Shown here in pieces: positions 1 to 11,144 of a stretch of DNA of 64,000 nucleotides. A model generated the notes under the pieces. The model worked only from the letters and a program-made list of their open reading frames with translations, searched no databases and was not told where the DNA came from. This DNA comes from Megalobrama amblycephala (taxonomy: Eukaryota > Chordata > Actinopteri > Cypriniformes > Xenocyprididae), in contig NC_063052.1 in assembly GCF_018812025.1 (NCBI RefSeq), forward strand, positions 25,619,226-25,683,225. Reading direction: 5' to 3'. The position numbers were made by a program, and so were the translations under genes. Positions within the stretch are counted from its first letter, which is position 1. Every line of letters begins with the position of its first letter.

Positions 1-149
1 AGAGGTAGCGTTTTTTCTTGCCACCAGTTCAGTGACCGTTTGCTCCGCATCCGTCTCTGCGCTGCACACCGGAAAAAGTCATGACATGACCATGCGCGCC
101 TCACGTGCCACTGCCAAAACCGAAACTGACTGGTGTTCTTTTTATTAGC

Positions 150-320
150 GGTGTATAAAATGGGCAAACAGCTCTCAGAGAATGGGTTGTCGTGTCCACA
201 CATGTATTTATTTATTTATTAAATTATTATTATTTTATTTCATAAAATCGCAGCATTCTGCATCATATAATCGCACAAGCTTGACATCGCGATTGCGATA
301 TGATTAATCGTGCAGCTCTA
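150..320. mobile_element. Right-hand end of a non-autonomous DNA transposon
   Basis: The segment is AT-rich and ends in ATTAATCGTGCAGCTCTA at 303-320. The same terminal sequence type (ATTAATCG next to GCAGCCCTA) ends the complete hAT-type MITEs at 51156-51493 and 62447-62797. The left end is not visible and may lie outside the window. The remainder of 1-640 shows no gene. Confidence 0.5.
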
Positions 321-639
321 ATCGTCATGCATTTTTGGTTACCTCAGTATATGGTTTTGTTTACGGAAACACTCAGCTCTTTTCCATCAGAATAGTTTGC
401 ATTGCTCAATGAGACTGCCATAGACAGTGACATCATTTCTCTGCCTCGTGTTCCATTTGAGACATTCAAGACTTTTTCTGCAGTGGAAATGTGCGGAACG
501 GTTCGAGAACGGTCAAAGGCAGTGTTTACTGACAGCAGATGGATACATAGTAGTAAAGGAGCAGATGAACACACCACAGTTAATTATGGCAGGTAATCAG
601 TCCATAGTAAACAGGTAATGGTCGACCCAGTCCTCTAGG

Positions 640-3125
640 AGCAAGACATTGAGGATGGCTTTTGTGGAAGGTGATACAGTAAGTAGGGTCAGATCCAGGA
701 TGCCATCCTGATGTACCACAGATCTTTCATCAGGTCCATATCCTTCCTAGTCCACCAGGTACTTTAGACAACCCCCACGGAGCCGGGAGTCCAGGACCAG
801 GCTCTGTGGAAGGAGGTGAGACAGGTTTTATCAGGGATACATGGAAGGTAGATTAAATACAATATTGTGGAGGGAGCTGGAGTTGATAAGCCAGGCGGAA
901 GTCCCTCGTGGAGAGCCACACCTTCTGCCTGGGCTGGTAACTGGGAGTGGTGGATTTCTGGGCATCAACATTGCTCTTCTGGTACCACAGAGCTTGTTGG
1001 AGTTGTTTGTCAGCCAGACCCTCTAGCTCTCTCTGAACCAGAGGTCAACAGAAGGGACATCCAGTGGTTCACCAGACCACAGGAACAGAAGGAGATTGGT
1101 ATCTGAGCACATACTGGAAGGGGGTGAGTTTCGTAGAGGGGTGACAGAGTGAGTTCTGTGCGTATTCAGTCCAGGACAGGAAGCAGTTCCACTGGTTCTG
1201 ACAGCAATGAAAGAAGGTATGGAAGAAAAATCTCCTTGATTTTGCACTCAGTTTGACCATTGCTTTGTGGGTGATACCTAGATGACAGGCTGACTGTCAC
1301 ACTTAGGAGTTTGAAGAAAGTTTTCTACACATGAGAGATGAACTGGAGACACAATATCCTCAGGAATCCCATAATTTTGGAAGGCGTAATTAAAGAAGAG
1401 TTCGGCAGTTTCCTTAGCGATGAGTAAGCCTTTGAAAGGAATATGTTTTTGGAGGCTTTGGAGAAGCGGTTGACAGAGATGATCACCAGGTACATCCATC
1501 AGAAGAAGGGAGATCTGATATGACAGAGGTTTCTCAACTGGTTTGGCCATAGGACCAACATTTTCCAATGATTCAAGTTATGAAAATAATGTTATAATAA
1601 TGACACCTATATATAGACAACATCTCATCTGACCGCTGATCCTTAATCAGAACAAAGTGTTTTCTCAGGCATGCTTTACTTATACTGCATCAGAAACAAG
1701 AGTCAACAGCTTTCAAAAAAAAGTCTTGTATTAGAAAAACATTTAGAATTACGTTTGTTGTTGTTTCTTTGACTACATACCTCGCAACCTGCTCAAAATG
1801 ATTTTGGACCCACTTTTGGGTCGCATCTCACCAGTTGAGAAGTCTACTCTAAAGTGTGACCAAGGATGGTGAGGAAGGGGGAGGGGTAACAATTTCCCAG
1901 AAGTTAAATGTCAGGGGCTCTTAGCCATGGCACATTCTTCACATCCCTAGACATAACTTCAGACATCTCTGTCCATACACGGCCACCAGAACCATTCATG
2001 GATAAGCAAAAGGGTCCTATTGGTGCCTGGGTGGCCAGTGCCCACTTAAGTATGAACTGATTCCATGAGAGGGATATGTTGCAAGGTGGGAACAAAGGTC
2101 TTATTTGCAGGGCAACCTGGTGGAGCAGGTTTGGCAGCCTTCGTGATATGATCATCCAGGGACCACTGGATGGGAATGAGGATAATCTCTGGAGATAAGA
2201 TTGTTTTAGGTTCCTCTAAGGGTTCTTCAGGTGAGTAGAGGTGAGATAAAGAATCAGCTTTAAATTTTTTGGCCCCTGGATGATATGAAATACCAACCTC
2301 AGATGATGGGCCCCCTCCAGCCAGTGTCGCCACTCTTCCAACACAAGCTTAATGGCAAGAAGTTCTCGGTTAACGATGTAGTAATTTTGCTCTGCTGGGG
2401 AAAGTTTATGGGAAAAGTACATGGATGAAGTTTGGGAGGCTTCCCCTACTGCTGAGACAAAACGGCACCTGCGGCAGAGGTGGAGGCTTCTGGGGTTTAG
2501 TACAGAGACTTGGGCTTGAGCAGGGATGTTAACTAAGCAGTAATGGAACTAGATTTTGATAAATCTACAATAGAAGTTAGCAAAGCCTAGACAGTTTTGA
2601 AGTTCTTGGATGATGGTTGGAATGGGCCAGGATTGGACTGCTTTGAGGAAGAAATGGAATTTCTATAGCTTTTCCAACACAAGCGCGATGTGATGTCTCA
2701 TTCTGGTAGTACACTTGTCGATATCGTCAATGTAGATGATGACAAACCGATTAAGGTACTCCCGGAATAAATTCATGAAGCCCCAGAAGATGAAGGGGGT
2801 GCTGACCTGGCCATACAGCATAACACAATATTCGTAGTGGCTTGTAGGGTTCACAAGGGCAGTTTTCCATTCACCCCCCATCATATTCAAATGAGGTTTT
2901 ACGCATTGTGAAGGTCCAGCTTCCATCCGGAAGCTGGCCCAGAACAGACAGGAGTGGCGGACGTTTGTTGCTGCCCTACATGCCATTGGCATAAAGGGCA
3001 GTAAGTAAGTAAGTAAGAAGGTCCAGCTTGGTGAAGACCTTGGCTCCTTTCAATAGTTTCAGGGCAGCTGGGATGAGGGGAAGAGGATACTGGAACCGGA
3101 TTGTGATTTTGCTGAGGGATCCAAG
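640..3125 (-). pseudogene. Decayed Ty3/gypsy chromovirus pol relic (RT, RNase H, integrase, chromodomain)
   Basis: On the minus strand, short broken reading frames follow the Ty3/gypsy pol order. Reverse transcriptase comes first (about 3125-2650), with a [12 protein letters not shown] motif A and a YIDD catalytic box near 2740. RNase H follows (about 2460-2200) with an SPAEQNY..NRELLA.K block. Integrase core similarity is at about 1570-1280. A C-terminal chromodomain-like stretch (DWEGYGP-type, followed by a QD.ILD.TLL-like end) is at about 800-640. Frames are interrupted by many stops and frameshifts, and a (GTAA)4 tract sits inside the RT. Gag, protease and the first part of RT are missing. 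The element is a dead fossil. The chromodomain places it with the chromoviruses of fish. Confidence 0.8.
3001..3017. repeat. (GTAA)4 microsatellite
   Basis: Four perfect GTAA units interrupt the retrotransposon RT region between motif A and the YIDD box. This shows secondary decay after insertion. Confidence 0.85.
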
Positions 3126-3159
3126 GTATAAAAGGTTTGAAAGGGGATACATATTCTAC

Positions 3160-3599
3160 CAGAAAGACTCGGGAAGCAAAGAAACGTTTGAATACGATTT
3201 ATTCAACAGTATGAATGTAAATATCAATGATAAATGATAAAGTTCTTTGGCGTAGGCCCCGTCCATAGTACAATCCGGAGGGTAGCAGACGTTTGCAGAT
3301 CCTGCCTTAAGATGAAGGCAGGGGCGGAGCCTACTCCCGTTGTATGGACCGGGACCGACCTGGTGGTGGTGGGGTAGATGGGGGTGAACGCCGGCGATGG
3401 TATCTGCGAACACAATAGTGGGTGGGAACAGAACTTATATACTCAGGTGACGTGTAATGATTGGTTAGATAATGAGCAATGACGTACATTAGAGTCTTCC
3501 GGGTAGAACTTCCGCTAAACGCTCCCATTTCTGGAATCTTGACAGGGATCTTATGAGTAGGACTGTTTGTGACAGGTTTAAACTCGGTATGAAACAGAA
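3160..3599 (-). repeat. LTR-like block (TATA box and poly(A) signal, minus strand)
   Basis: Read on the minus strand the block has TATATAAG at 3441-3434 and, about 235 bp downstream, AATAAA at 3203-3198. That spacing would fit the U3-R part of a retroelement LTR. It lies directly upstream (minus sense) of the truncated Ty3/gypsy pol, which fits a 5' LTR with internal gag deleted. I cannot define TG...CA ends or a primer-binding site, and no second copy is in the window, so it could also be an unrelated repeat. Confidence 0.3.
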
Positions 3600-4610
3600 G
3601 TTGCAACAGTATTTTCTTCCCTATTGTAACGTATATTCAAGTGAAACAGCTTCTCAAACAAGAAATAATGTAGGTGAGGACGTGATTTTGTCCATTGGGA
3701 AATGATTGAATTGTTGGATCATTGTGGTTTGCTATTGCTGTGAACTCATGTGAGTGACAGGTTGTTCCGTCCTTGCGCCAATAAACACATCATCAGAGGA
3801 AGTTATTTTGTTTAAAGATTAAGAGGAACACAATTTTATAAAAAATAAATAGTAATGTGCACAGATAAATCATTTATAATAAATACTGCAATATTCCTTT
3901 AAAAAAAAACTTGAATTTTGAATTTTATGGTCACATCAAAAGATCTGATAAAAAAAAAAATGTTTTAGATCCCTTTTTCACCTGTATTTTGGCTGATTAC
4001 TTGTGATCTGATCACCAAAAATGCATTTTAGTACCAGGTGGAAACAGGGCAGGAATGAAGCAGAATATTCAGTGAAAACATATTTCAGTGTGAAAGAAAT
4101 ACAGAGCAGCAGTAGCCTGTGCAGGTTTGAGCAGGTTGCCCCCCTCTGGTCAGATCAATAAGGTTTCTCTACAGGCACAGGGCTGATTATAATCTTTGGA
4201 TGAGTTATGTTTCTGTCATAACCATGAGAAGGTTTTAACACTGACTCTCAGCCGAGATAAACAGTAGGTGGCATGTGTGGAACAGGGTCTTGAGTGACGG
4301 TGACAGCTTTTGAAACATTAATCCAGAGGCGAGAGCCTGATACGAGAAGGCTGTGTGCTGTTTGTATGCTGAACGGTCTGCCAATCTTCATATTGAATAT
4401 GGGCTCTGGAACACTGGGTGCTTTGTGGACCCTATCATAAGTTTTTTTACTGATAAAGGAAAGACGAAGCCACTTCCTGATGCTTCACCTGGTGATCTGT
4501 TATCTGAAAACTTTGAAGTAAATATTAACCAAGGCCATGAACAAGAACATAGATATGAAATGATTCTCATTTATTCTCTATTCTCATCCCAACTCAGACA
4601 TGTTGATTAT

Positions 4611-4641
<31 letters not shown>

Positions 4642-5645
4642 GGACAACCAGCTTACATATTCTTGTAAAAGTGACCCATATCCAATATCTGCATTTAAAC
4701 TATACACTTACAATGTAGACTTACTGACCCGGAAAAGCTTAGGCCGAAAAAGGAAGTAAAAACGCCACGATTTGCAATGGACGCAGACTAAATGATAATA
4801 CAAGTTTTTGCTTTCTGCACCATCTTTAAAGGTCAGCAAAACATTGGTCTCTTAAGGTGGAGGAAAAAAGAGAGCTCTTGTTGCAGCCTGGGCATTGAAG
4901 AATTGATGTCATTCACCACAGTCACTATTTCAATGATGTACGACTCGCATTGACGGGAATATCCGATCTGTTAGCTTACATGGCAGACGCAAAATTGTAT
5001 CCTGATTCATATCAGATTTATTTGCATATATGAATGAGGCCTGAAACTGATCTGAGAATATCAGAATCTATGTGCTTTTTTTCCTGCTTACATGTTAGAG
5101 GGTCATATCTGATCTGTGCCAAATGGGAGGAAAAAAATCAGAATTGGGTCACTTAAACCATGTAAATGCAGACTTATTATCTATGTTTTCTGAAATGCTT
5201 GATTATGATTGGTTAATCTTGGCATTCTGTGGTGTATGGAAATACAGACCACATATTATGTTGTGACAATGACGATTTATTGGCTAAACACCATGTAATG
5301 AAAACCGACAATTCCTATTTTATTATTATGTAAAATTGCAGTATTTATTATAATGATTTACATGTGCATGTGATTTATTCATGTGCCCTCATGAACATTT
5401 ATCAAAATAACTTCCCATTGCTCTCGCAGCGACATCTCTTTTCCTTTTTTTCTTCTTTCCTTGATGATGTGTCGCGGGACAACCTGTCACTCACATGAGA
5501 TCACAGCAACAGCAAACCACAATGATCCAACCATCCAATCAATTCCCGATAGACAAAATCAAGTTCCGCCCTTTATTTTTTTTCTTGTTTGAGAAGCTGT
5601 TTCACACGGACATACGTCACAATAGGGAAGAAAGGCTATAGCAAC
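3600..5645. mobile_element. About 2-kb element bounded by long inverted repeats
   Basis: The segment at 3600-3805 is repeated in inverted orientation at 5455-5645. Both arms begin GTTGC at the outside and share CTTCCCTATTGT, a GTGAAACAGCTTCTCAAACA run and GATCATTGTGGTTTGCT. The arms diverge by small substitutions and an A-rich indel. The roughly 1.65 kb between them has no convincing coding sequence and holds a long T tract (4616-4640). The architecture suggests a non-autonomous class II transposon. Two opposed solo copies of one repeat cannot be excluded. I see no clear target-site duplication. Confidence 0.55.
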
Positions 5646-7154
5646 TTTCGTTTTATGCCAATTTTAAGCCTTAATATTACTGTAATATTGTAGCACTGTT
5701 CGTCTTGCCATGACTGACCAATCAGAATCAAGTATTCCAGAAAGCAGAATAATAATTTTCGATAATGACCACTTTCCTACATCACTGTGCTAGTTTCATG
5801 TCTCTTATATTACTCTAAGCTCTGTTTCTGCTCACATAATATAATTTTTTAATCAAATCAATATTTTTTTTTTGTACTTTTTAAGAAAGTATAAAGGTGG
5901 TCACATTAGTGAAATTTTCTATTGGTCCATTGTCTATTGTAAATATATAGCAATATATGAAGCACAGGTCACACACCAAAGTCCTTTTCAAACCAAACAG
6001 CTTACTCTTGGTCAGCGCTGTGAATCCATTCCACCAGCTTGAACCCACTGCAAAACCTAAGTGGGGAAATCTTTGGCCCTCATGCGATATTCCCATTCAC
6101 ATGGATTCCTATTGAGATGACAGGATTTAGCCCATGAAAATTCAAAAGACAATAGTAAATGTGACCACTCCTTAACAAATGCAAGCATTATCACAAAAAT
6201 AACGCCCCTGCAATGACATTTTTAGTTAAAATTTCCTCCACAAAGTTTAGGGAAAAAGTGGAGAATAATGTTATAAAATCATGAAAAAGCAGGGAAATGC
6301 AAAATGGAGCAAAAAAATAAACAAACAGACAAACATCTTTGCTAAATGTCTTTTGTGGATATCCACAATTCAATCAGAGACCGCTGCACAGCTGAGAATG
6401 ATGTGCAGAAAGCCAATGCTGGCACTTTGTTTTGTTAGCATGTGCACATCCAGGTCTCATAACATTAGGACCACTCAATGCGCTGCTCTTTTGAATTACT
6501 GCTCCTGGGCCAGGCCTGGGAAGGCTCATTTGCGAGCAATCGATACGGGAGAGGGATTGGGTGCAGATGGAGCGGTACATCAGGTCGGCCTTGATGGGGA
6601 AATCATTGAGGTCAGCGCTGAGAAGGCTAGAGCTGATCAGCTGTGTTAAACTCCTGCAGTGTCTTAGACTTCGCAGGACAGGGCCGGATGCATAAACAGA
6701 CTGCTCACGCCGCATTATACCTCTGAGAAACGTGCTTGATTGTTCAAAGATGATGGCGAGAAGAAGGTATTAGGTTTTTAAGCATCTTGCTGATGTTAGA
6801 TTCGATCTTAGATTACTGTGACGAATGAACAATAGCTTTAAAGTGATATATGCAAGCTGACAGACTGCCCATAATATTGTTTTTAGCTGAGCATGACTTC
6901 GGGTCAAATCAGATGAGATTCAGTGAAAAACGATCCTTTCTCAAGGAAAGACTTGCAAAAACACACAAATCATACTGTATGTGATTGTTTTTTCATAATT
7001 GATTCTGTCTAACTGACTTCAGAAAAAAAATAGGCTTCTTTTGGCAAAAGAAAAAGACTTGTTTGGGTGGAAAGAAAATGATAAACAAAATCAAAATATT
7101 AGTGAAAGCTCACATGTATAGACTACAGCCAAACAAAATAATAAACTTCAGAAA
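5646..7154. other. Gene-free stretch with a high-complexity block at about 6380-6760
   Basis: No supported gene. Most of the stretch is AT-rich unique sequence. At about 6380-6760 the composition changes to a GC-balanced, low-repeat block that is open in more than one frame, but it has no start, splice or protein similarity I recognise. A conserved non-coding element is the simplest guess. Confidence 0.3.
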
Positions 7155-8593
7155 TACAACCCGAATTCACTAAATGTTGGGATGTTTTTTTATTATTATT
7201 TGAATAAAATGAAAATTAAAAGACTTTCAAATCACATAAGCCAATATCTTATTCACAATAGAACATAACACAAATGTTTAAACGGAGAAATTTTACACTT
7301 TTATCTACTAAATGAGATCATTTCAAATTTGAAAAAAAGTTGGCACGGGGGCAATAAATGGCTGAAAAAGCAAGAAATTTTGAAAAGATTCAGCTGGGTG
7401 AACATCTAGCAACTAATTAAGTTAATTGATATCAGGTCTGTAACATGATTAGCTATAAAAGGGATGTCTTAGAGAGGCAGAGTCTCAAAAAGATTATGGA
7501 ATACTTGCAAATCTCATCATCTACAGTGCATAACATCCTCAAAAGATTCAGAGAAACTGGAGAAATCTCTGTGCGTAAGGAACAAGGCCAAAGACCTTTA
7601 TTGGATGCCCGTGGTCTTCGGACCCTCAGACAACACTGCATCACTCATCGGCATGATTGTGTCAATGACATTACTAAATGGGCCCAGGAATACTTCCAGA
7701 AACCACTGTCGGTAAACATAATCCGCCGTGCCATCTGCAGATGCCAACTAAAGCTCTATCATGCAAAAAGGAAGCCATATGTGAACATGGTCCAGAAGCG
7801 CCGTCGTGTCCTGTGGGCCAAGGCTCATTTAAAATGGACTGTTTCAAAGTGGAAAAGTGTTCTATGATCAGACGAGTCCAAATTTGACATTCTTGTTGGA
7901 AATCTCGGCTAAAGAAGAGGGAGCCCCTCCAGCGTGTTATCAGCGTTCAGTTCAAAAGCCAGCATCTCTGATGGTATGGGGGTGCATAAGTGCATATGGA
8001 ATTGGCAGTTTGCATGTTTTGGAAGGCACTATGAATGCTGAAAAGTATAGAAAGGTTTTAGAGCAACATATGCTATCCTCCAGATGCTGTCTATTTCAGG
8101 GAAGGCCTTGTGTATTTCAGCTGGACAATGCAAAACCACATACTGCAGCTATTACAAGTCCGGGTGCTGAATTGGCCTGCCCGCAGTCCAGATCTTTCAC
8201 CTATAGAGAACATTTGGTGCATTATTTAACGAAAGATGACCACAAACTCTTCTGCAGCTGGAAACCTATATCAGGCAAGAATGGGACCAAATTTCAACAC
8301 CAAAACTCCAGAAACTCATAACCTCGATGCCCAGATGTCTTCAAACTGTTTTTAAAAGAAGAGGAGATGCTACATGGTAAACATGTCCCCGTCCCAACTA
8401 TTTTGAGACCTGTAGCAGGCATCAAATTTGAAATGAGCTCATTTTGTGCATCAAATTGTAAAATTTCTCAGTTTAAACATTTGTTATGTTATCTATGTTC
8501 TATTGTGAATAAAATATTAGCTCACGTGATTTGAAAGTCTTTTAGTTTTCATTTTAATCAAATTTAAAAAACATTTCCAGAATTTGGGTTGTA
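7155..8593 (+). mobile_element. Tc1/mariner transposon (inactive), TA target duplication
   Basis: The element at 7157-8591 is flanked by TA on both sides (7155-7156 and 8592-8593). Its ends are inverted: CAACCCGAATTC at the left, GAATTTGGGTTG at the right. Inverted similarity extends about 200 bp inwards through runs such as GACTTTCAAATCAC and its complement, so the terminal repeats are long. The middle carries a broken Tc1 transposase in the + orientation. Size (about 1.4 kb), TA duplication and coding content all fit the Tc1/mariner superfamily. Confidence 0.88.
7445..8330 (+). pseudogene. Tc1-like transposase relic
   Basis: The 5' part reads for about 140 codons. It holds a helix-turn-helix-like DNA-binding region (SSSTVHNILKRFRETG) and then the paired-type second half. 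The catalytic first block should read W-SDESKFDI, but the Trp codon is TGA at 7865-7867, so the frame stops there. Further in-frame damage follows near 7908. Downstream pieces keep the Tc1 signatures MVWGCIS and [10 protein letters not shown] (second catalytic Asp), then another frame shift before a [12 protein letters not shown] remnant near 8190. With at least one nonsense change and two or more frameshifts, no active enzyme can be made. Confidence 0.85.
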
Positions 8594-9602
8594 AACACAT
8601 CAAAACAGGTCAATAAGCAGCTTTTAAATATAATATAGTATATATTTCACTAAATTAACACAGAGGCCAGTGATTTTAGCATTGTTTCTGCTTTAACTAT
8701 GGTTTCACACAAGTCACTTTCCCCACTCTTGCAATTACTATTGTCAAAACGAACGTGAGCGTCGATCATTTTTTCCCATTAAGCACAAATGATTCAGTTG
8801 TGTTAATGGCATTCTTGTTTTCTGGTATGCATGCGTCCATGGCAAACAGCTGTACTTGAACTTTTGTCCGAGCGATTAGGACACAAGGACAGTGCCTGCA
8901 GCATTAGGTGTCCTTTAATTGCCATTTGCATAGTGGGTTAATCATTTTCCGACTCCCCAATTACTTACCCTCTGTGTCCATGTCAATGACGCTCTCACAC
9001 AGATGCCCACATTTGGGATTATGGAGGCTTTGTTTTGCTTAAATGGTTATCGTCCCGGGATCAATCACAAAGTGTGCATTTAGAGAGCGGAACATGTGGT
9101 TTTCCATTTGGATGCTTTCTCTGAATTCTCATAGGACTTCATGGCCTCCGTTATAACGTTGTAAAAGATAGATTATAGATTTTTAATAAAAAATATGTAA
9201 TAATGCACACTGATTAATTAGAAGTCAAATGGGAGTTTTGTACATTGCATAGGCATGAATGAATATTAATGTCTAGTATTTAGACTAAGCACTCCATAAA
9301 AAAAGGTATTTAATAACTCTTAGATTTATGACAATTACTAAGTGTTTACCTTGTTGTGATGCAATTATAATTGCTTTACACAAAATTATACTCCGTTAAA
9401 TCTTATTCAAGAGTAAGAAAACAGTTTTCACAGTTTTATATTAGTCAACCAAATTGAATATATAAATTTAGTTCACATATCTGATATGGGAAAACCTTTC
9501 TGAGAGTGAAAGGAAAGCAAGTATTCTGGAACACAAAGAGCTGACTTCCAAATTATTTATTGTTGATTCCCTACATTTTGGCATCTTGTTTTCTTTCCCC
9601 AG
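8594..9602. other. Gene-free stretch
   Basis: Unique, AT-rich sequence. The part around 8700-9140 is higher in complexity and may be non-coding regulatory DNA of the sall3 desert. No gene, tRNA or transposon ends were seen. Confidence 0.3.
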
Positions 9603-9702
9603 CTGTGTAGTGCCGACTTTGCCCTTTCCCTGAAAGGACGATATGAGTGTCAGATTTATGACCTGCTAAACGAGGCTGCTGGCCCGATTGAAATCTACTG
9701 CA
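9603..9702 (+). other. Isolated exon-like segment (100 bp)
   Basis: A pyrimidine-rich acceptor (TTTTCTTTCCCCAG) ends at 9602, and a strong donor (CA|GTGAGTAA) follows 9702. The 100 bp between have one open frame, phase 0, coding 33 residues that include KGRYECQIYDLLNEAAGPIE; the other two frames stop. No partner exon is recognisable nearby and I do not recognise the peptide. It could be an exon of a gene with very large introns, a non-coding RNA exon, or a chance match inside a conserved element. Confidence 0.35.
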
Positions 9703-10130
9703 GTGAGTAACAATGACAGAGTGAGGATGTTTGCCCATGATTAGCAGAAATGCTAGAGGTTAATTACTCAGATCTACGTTTATTGTTCCATTTGCACATT
9801 TCAGACAGACTGATCGTTATTAATTAGGGTCACCGATCCGATCGAGGCGAACAAGGAGCCCCTACAGCCATTTCAAGCAGGCAGAGACCGAGGCACCATT
9901 ACCTCGGCGGAACAGTTAGCGCTGTAAGCTATTGGCTTCATCTAAGAGCTGCATTAGCGTGAAGAGCTGAGCTCATAAACAGTGTGGGCCGGGCTTTAAA
10001 TGGCTGACTGGGTTTATGTGCTCTTCTGTTTGATAATGCTTTGCACTTCTAATGCATTTTTAAGTGGCCCTTCACGTACTCATTTACCAATAAAGTGGAT
10101 TAGTTTGCTTTAAGACCCGGTATGAAGGGG
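9703..10130. other. Candidate conserved non-coding element
   Basis: This is a GC-balanced, repeat-poor block with homeodomain-type TTAATTA cores (for example near 9819) and no open frame of note. It follows the exon-like segment. Location in the desert upstream of a developmental transcription factor gene makes an enhancer plausible, but this is inference from composition only. Confidence 0.3.
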
Positions 10131-11102
10131 TAAATCACACCAACATCCAAATGAGAATGGGGAAAATGGGTGTTTTTGCATATGGAAAGCATCACCTGGC
10201 TAAAGAACACTTAGGAACCTTTGGAGGAGGCTTTGCAACTAATTACAGGAAGTGTTTTTGACTTCCTGTTTTACAGTATTGAATATACAATTCAATATAC
10301 AATGCAAAACCGCTCGCATGGAGTGCCAAAAGTGCTCAATGCGCCAAAAGTGAATGTAGAAGTCGAATAAAGTCAGCCAATACGCTAATATACTAATATC
10401 AAAATGAGAGTTTGATCCTTGACATTTACTAGATATTATTTACTTAAGCTTGAAAATTGAATCAATACATTTCGGCAATTCCATAAATGTAAATCAGATC
10501 TTTAAAACAGGATTATCCTCTATGAGGTGATGTTATTCAGAGTGAAATGACTGACCGCAAGAAATCAATCCTGCAAATTAGAGAAGGATGAATCAGACGG
10601 CACCCATGTGGACATGGAAAATCAATAAAATAATTTAAAAGATAAAGGCTCTGGGTCCTTCAAATCTCCCCTGTGGCTATACGTGACAGTTTATTCTCAT
10701 TAAAGTTTTTGATAAAATGCCATGCAACGAAATCCAAGGACTCATGCATTATCTTTTTAAGCAGAAGGAGTTGTACCACTTTCTTGTATGGAGTAAGTAA
10801 AGTTGGTGGAAACCAGGTGTTCCTAATAAGTAAGTCTACCTCGAGGACTTTGTTGTAACTGATGAGTCAGGGATGTTTCAGAGTCTTGCTGCATTAGCTT
10901 TATCACTATATTTAAGAGTTGCAGTGCACTTTCTGGTTGAGGGATTTCATATCTGAATGACTTCAATAGAAAATATGATGGCAATCATATTTCATACCAT
11001 GTGGTGGTGCTGCAGTCCAGTTCCTTGTTCTGTCAGATGAAGATACACTCTGAATTTTTAATTGTAGAACCAACAAGCACAGAAGGTGAGTTGGATTAAT
11101 GC

Positions 11103-11144
<42 letters not shown>

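Noticed and set aside
3156..3606. Minus-strand open frames as a host gene with an exon at the CGCAG acceptor-like site
   Set aside because: The TATA and AATAAA spacing and adjacency to the gypsy relic fit an LTR-like repeat better. The peptides are Pro/Thr-rich without recognisable domains.
6281..6715. Overlapping open frames of about 120 codons on both strands
   Set aside because: No recognisable domain, no splice signals and no plausible gene structure. Listed only as a high-complexity, possibly non-coding conserved block.
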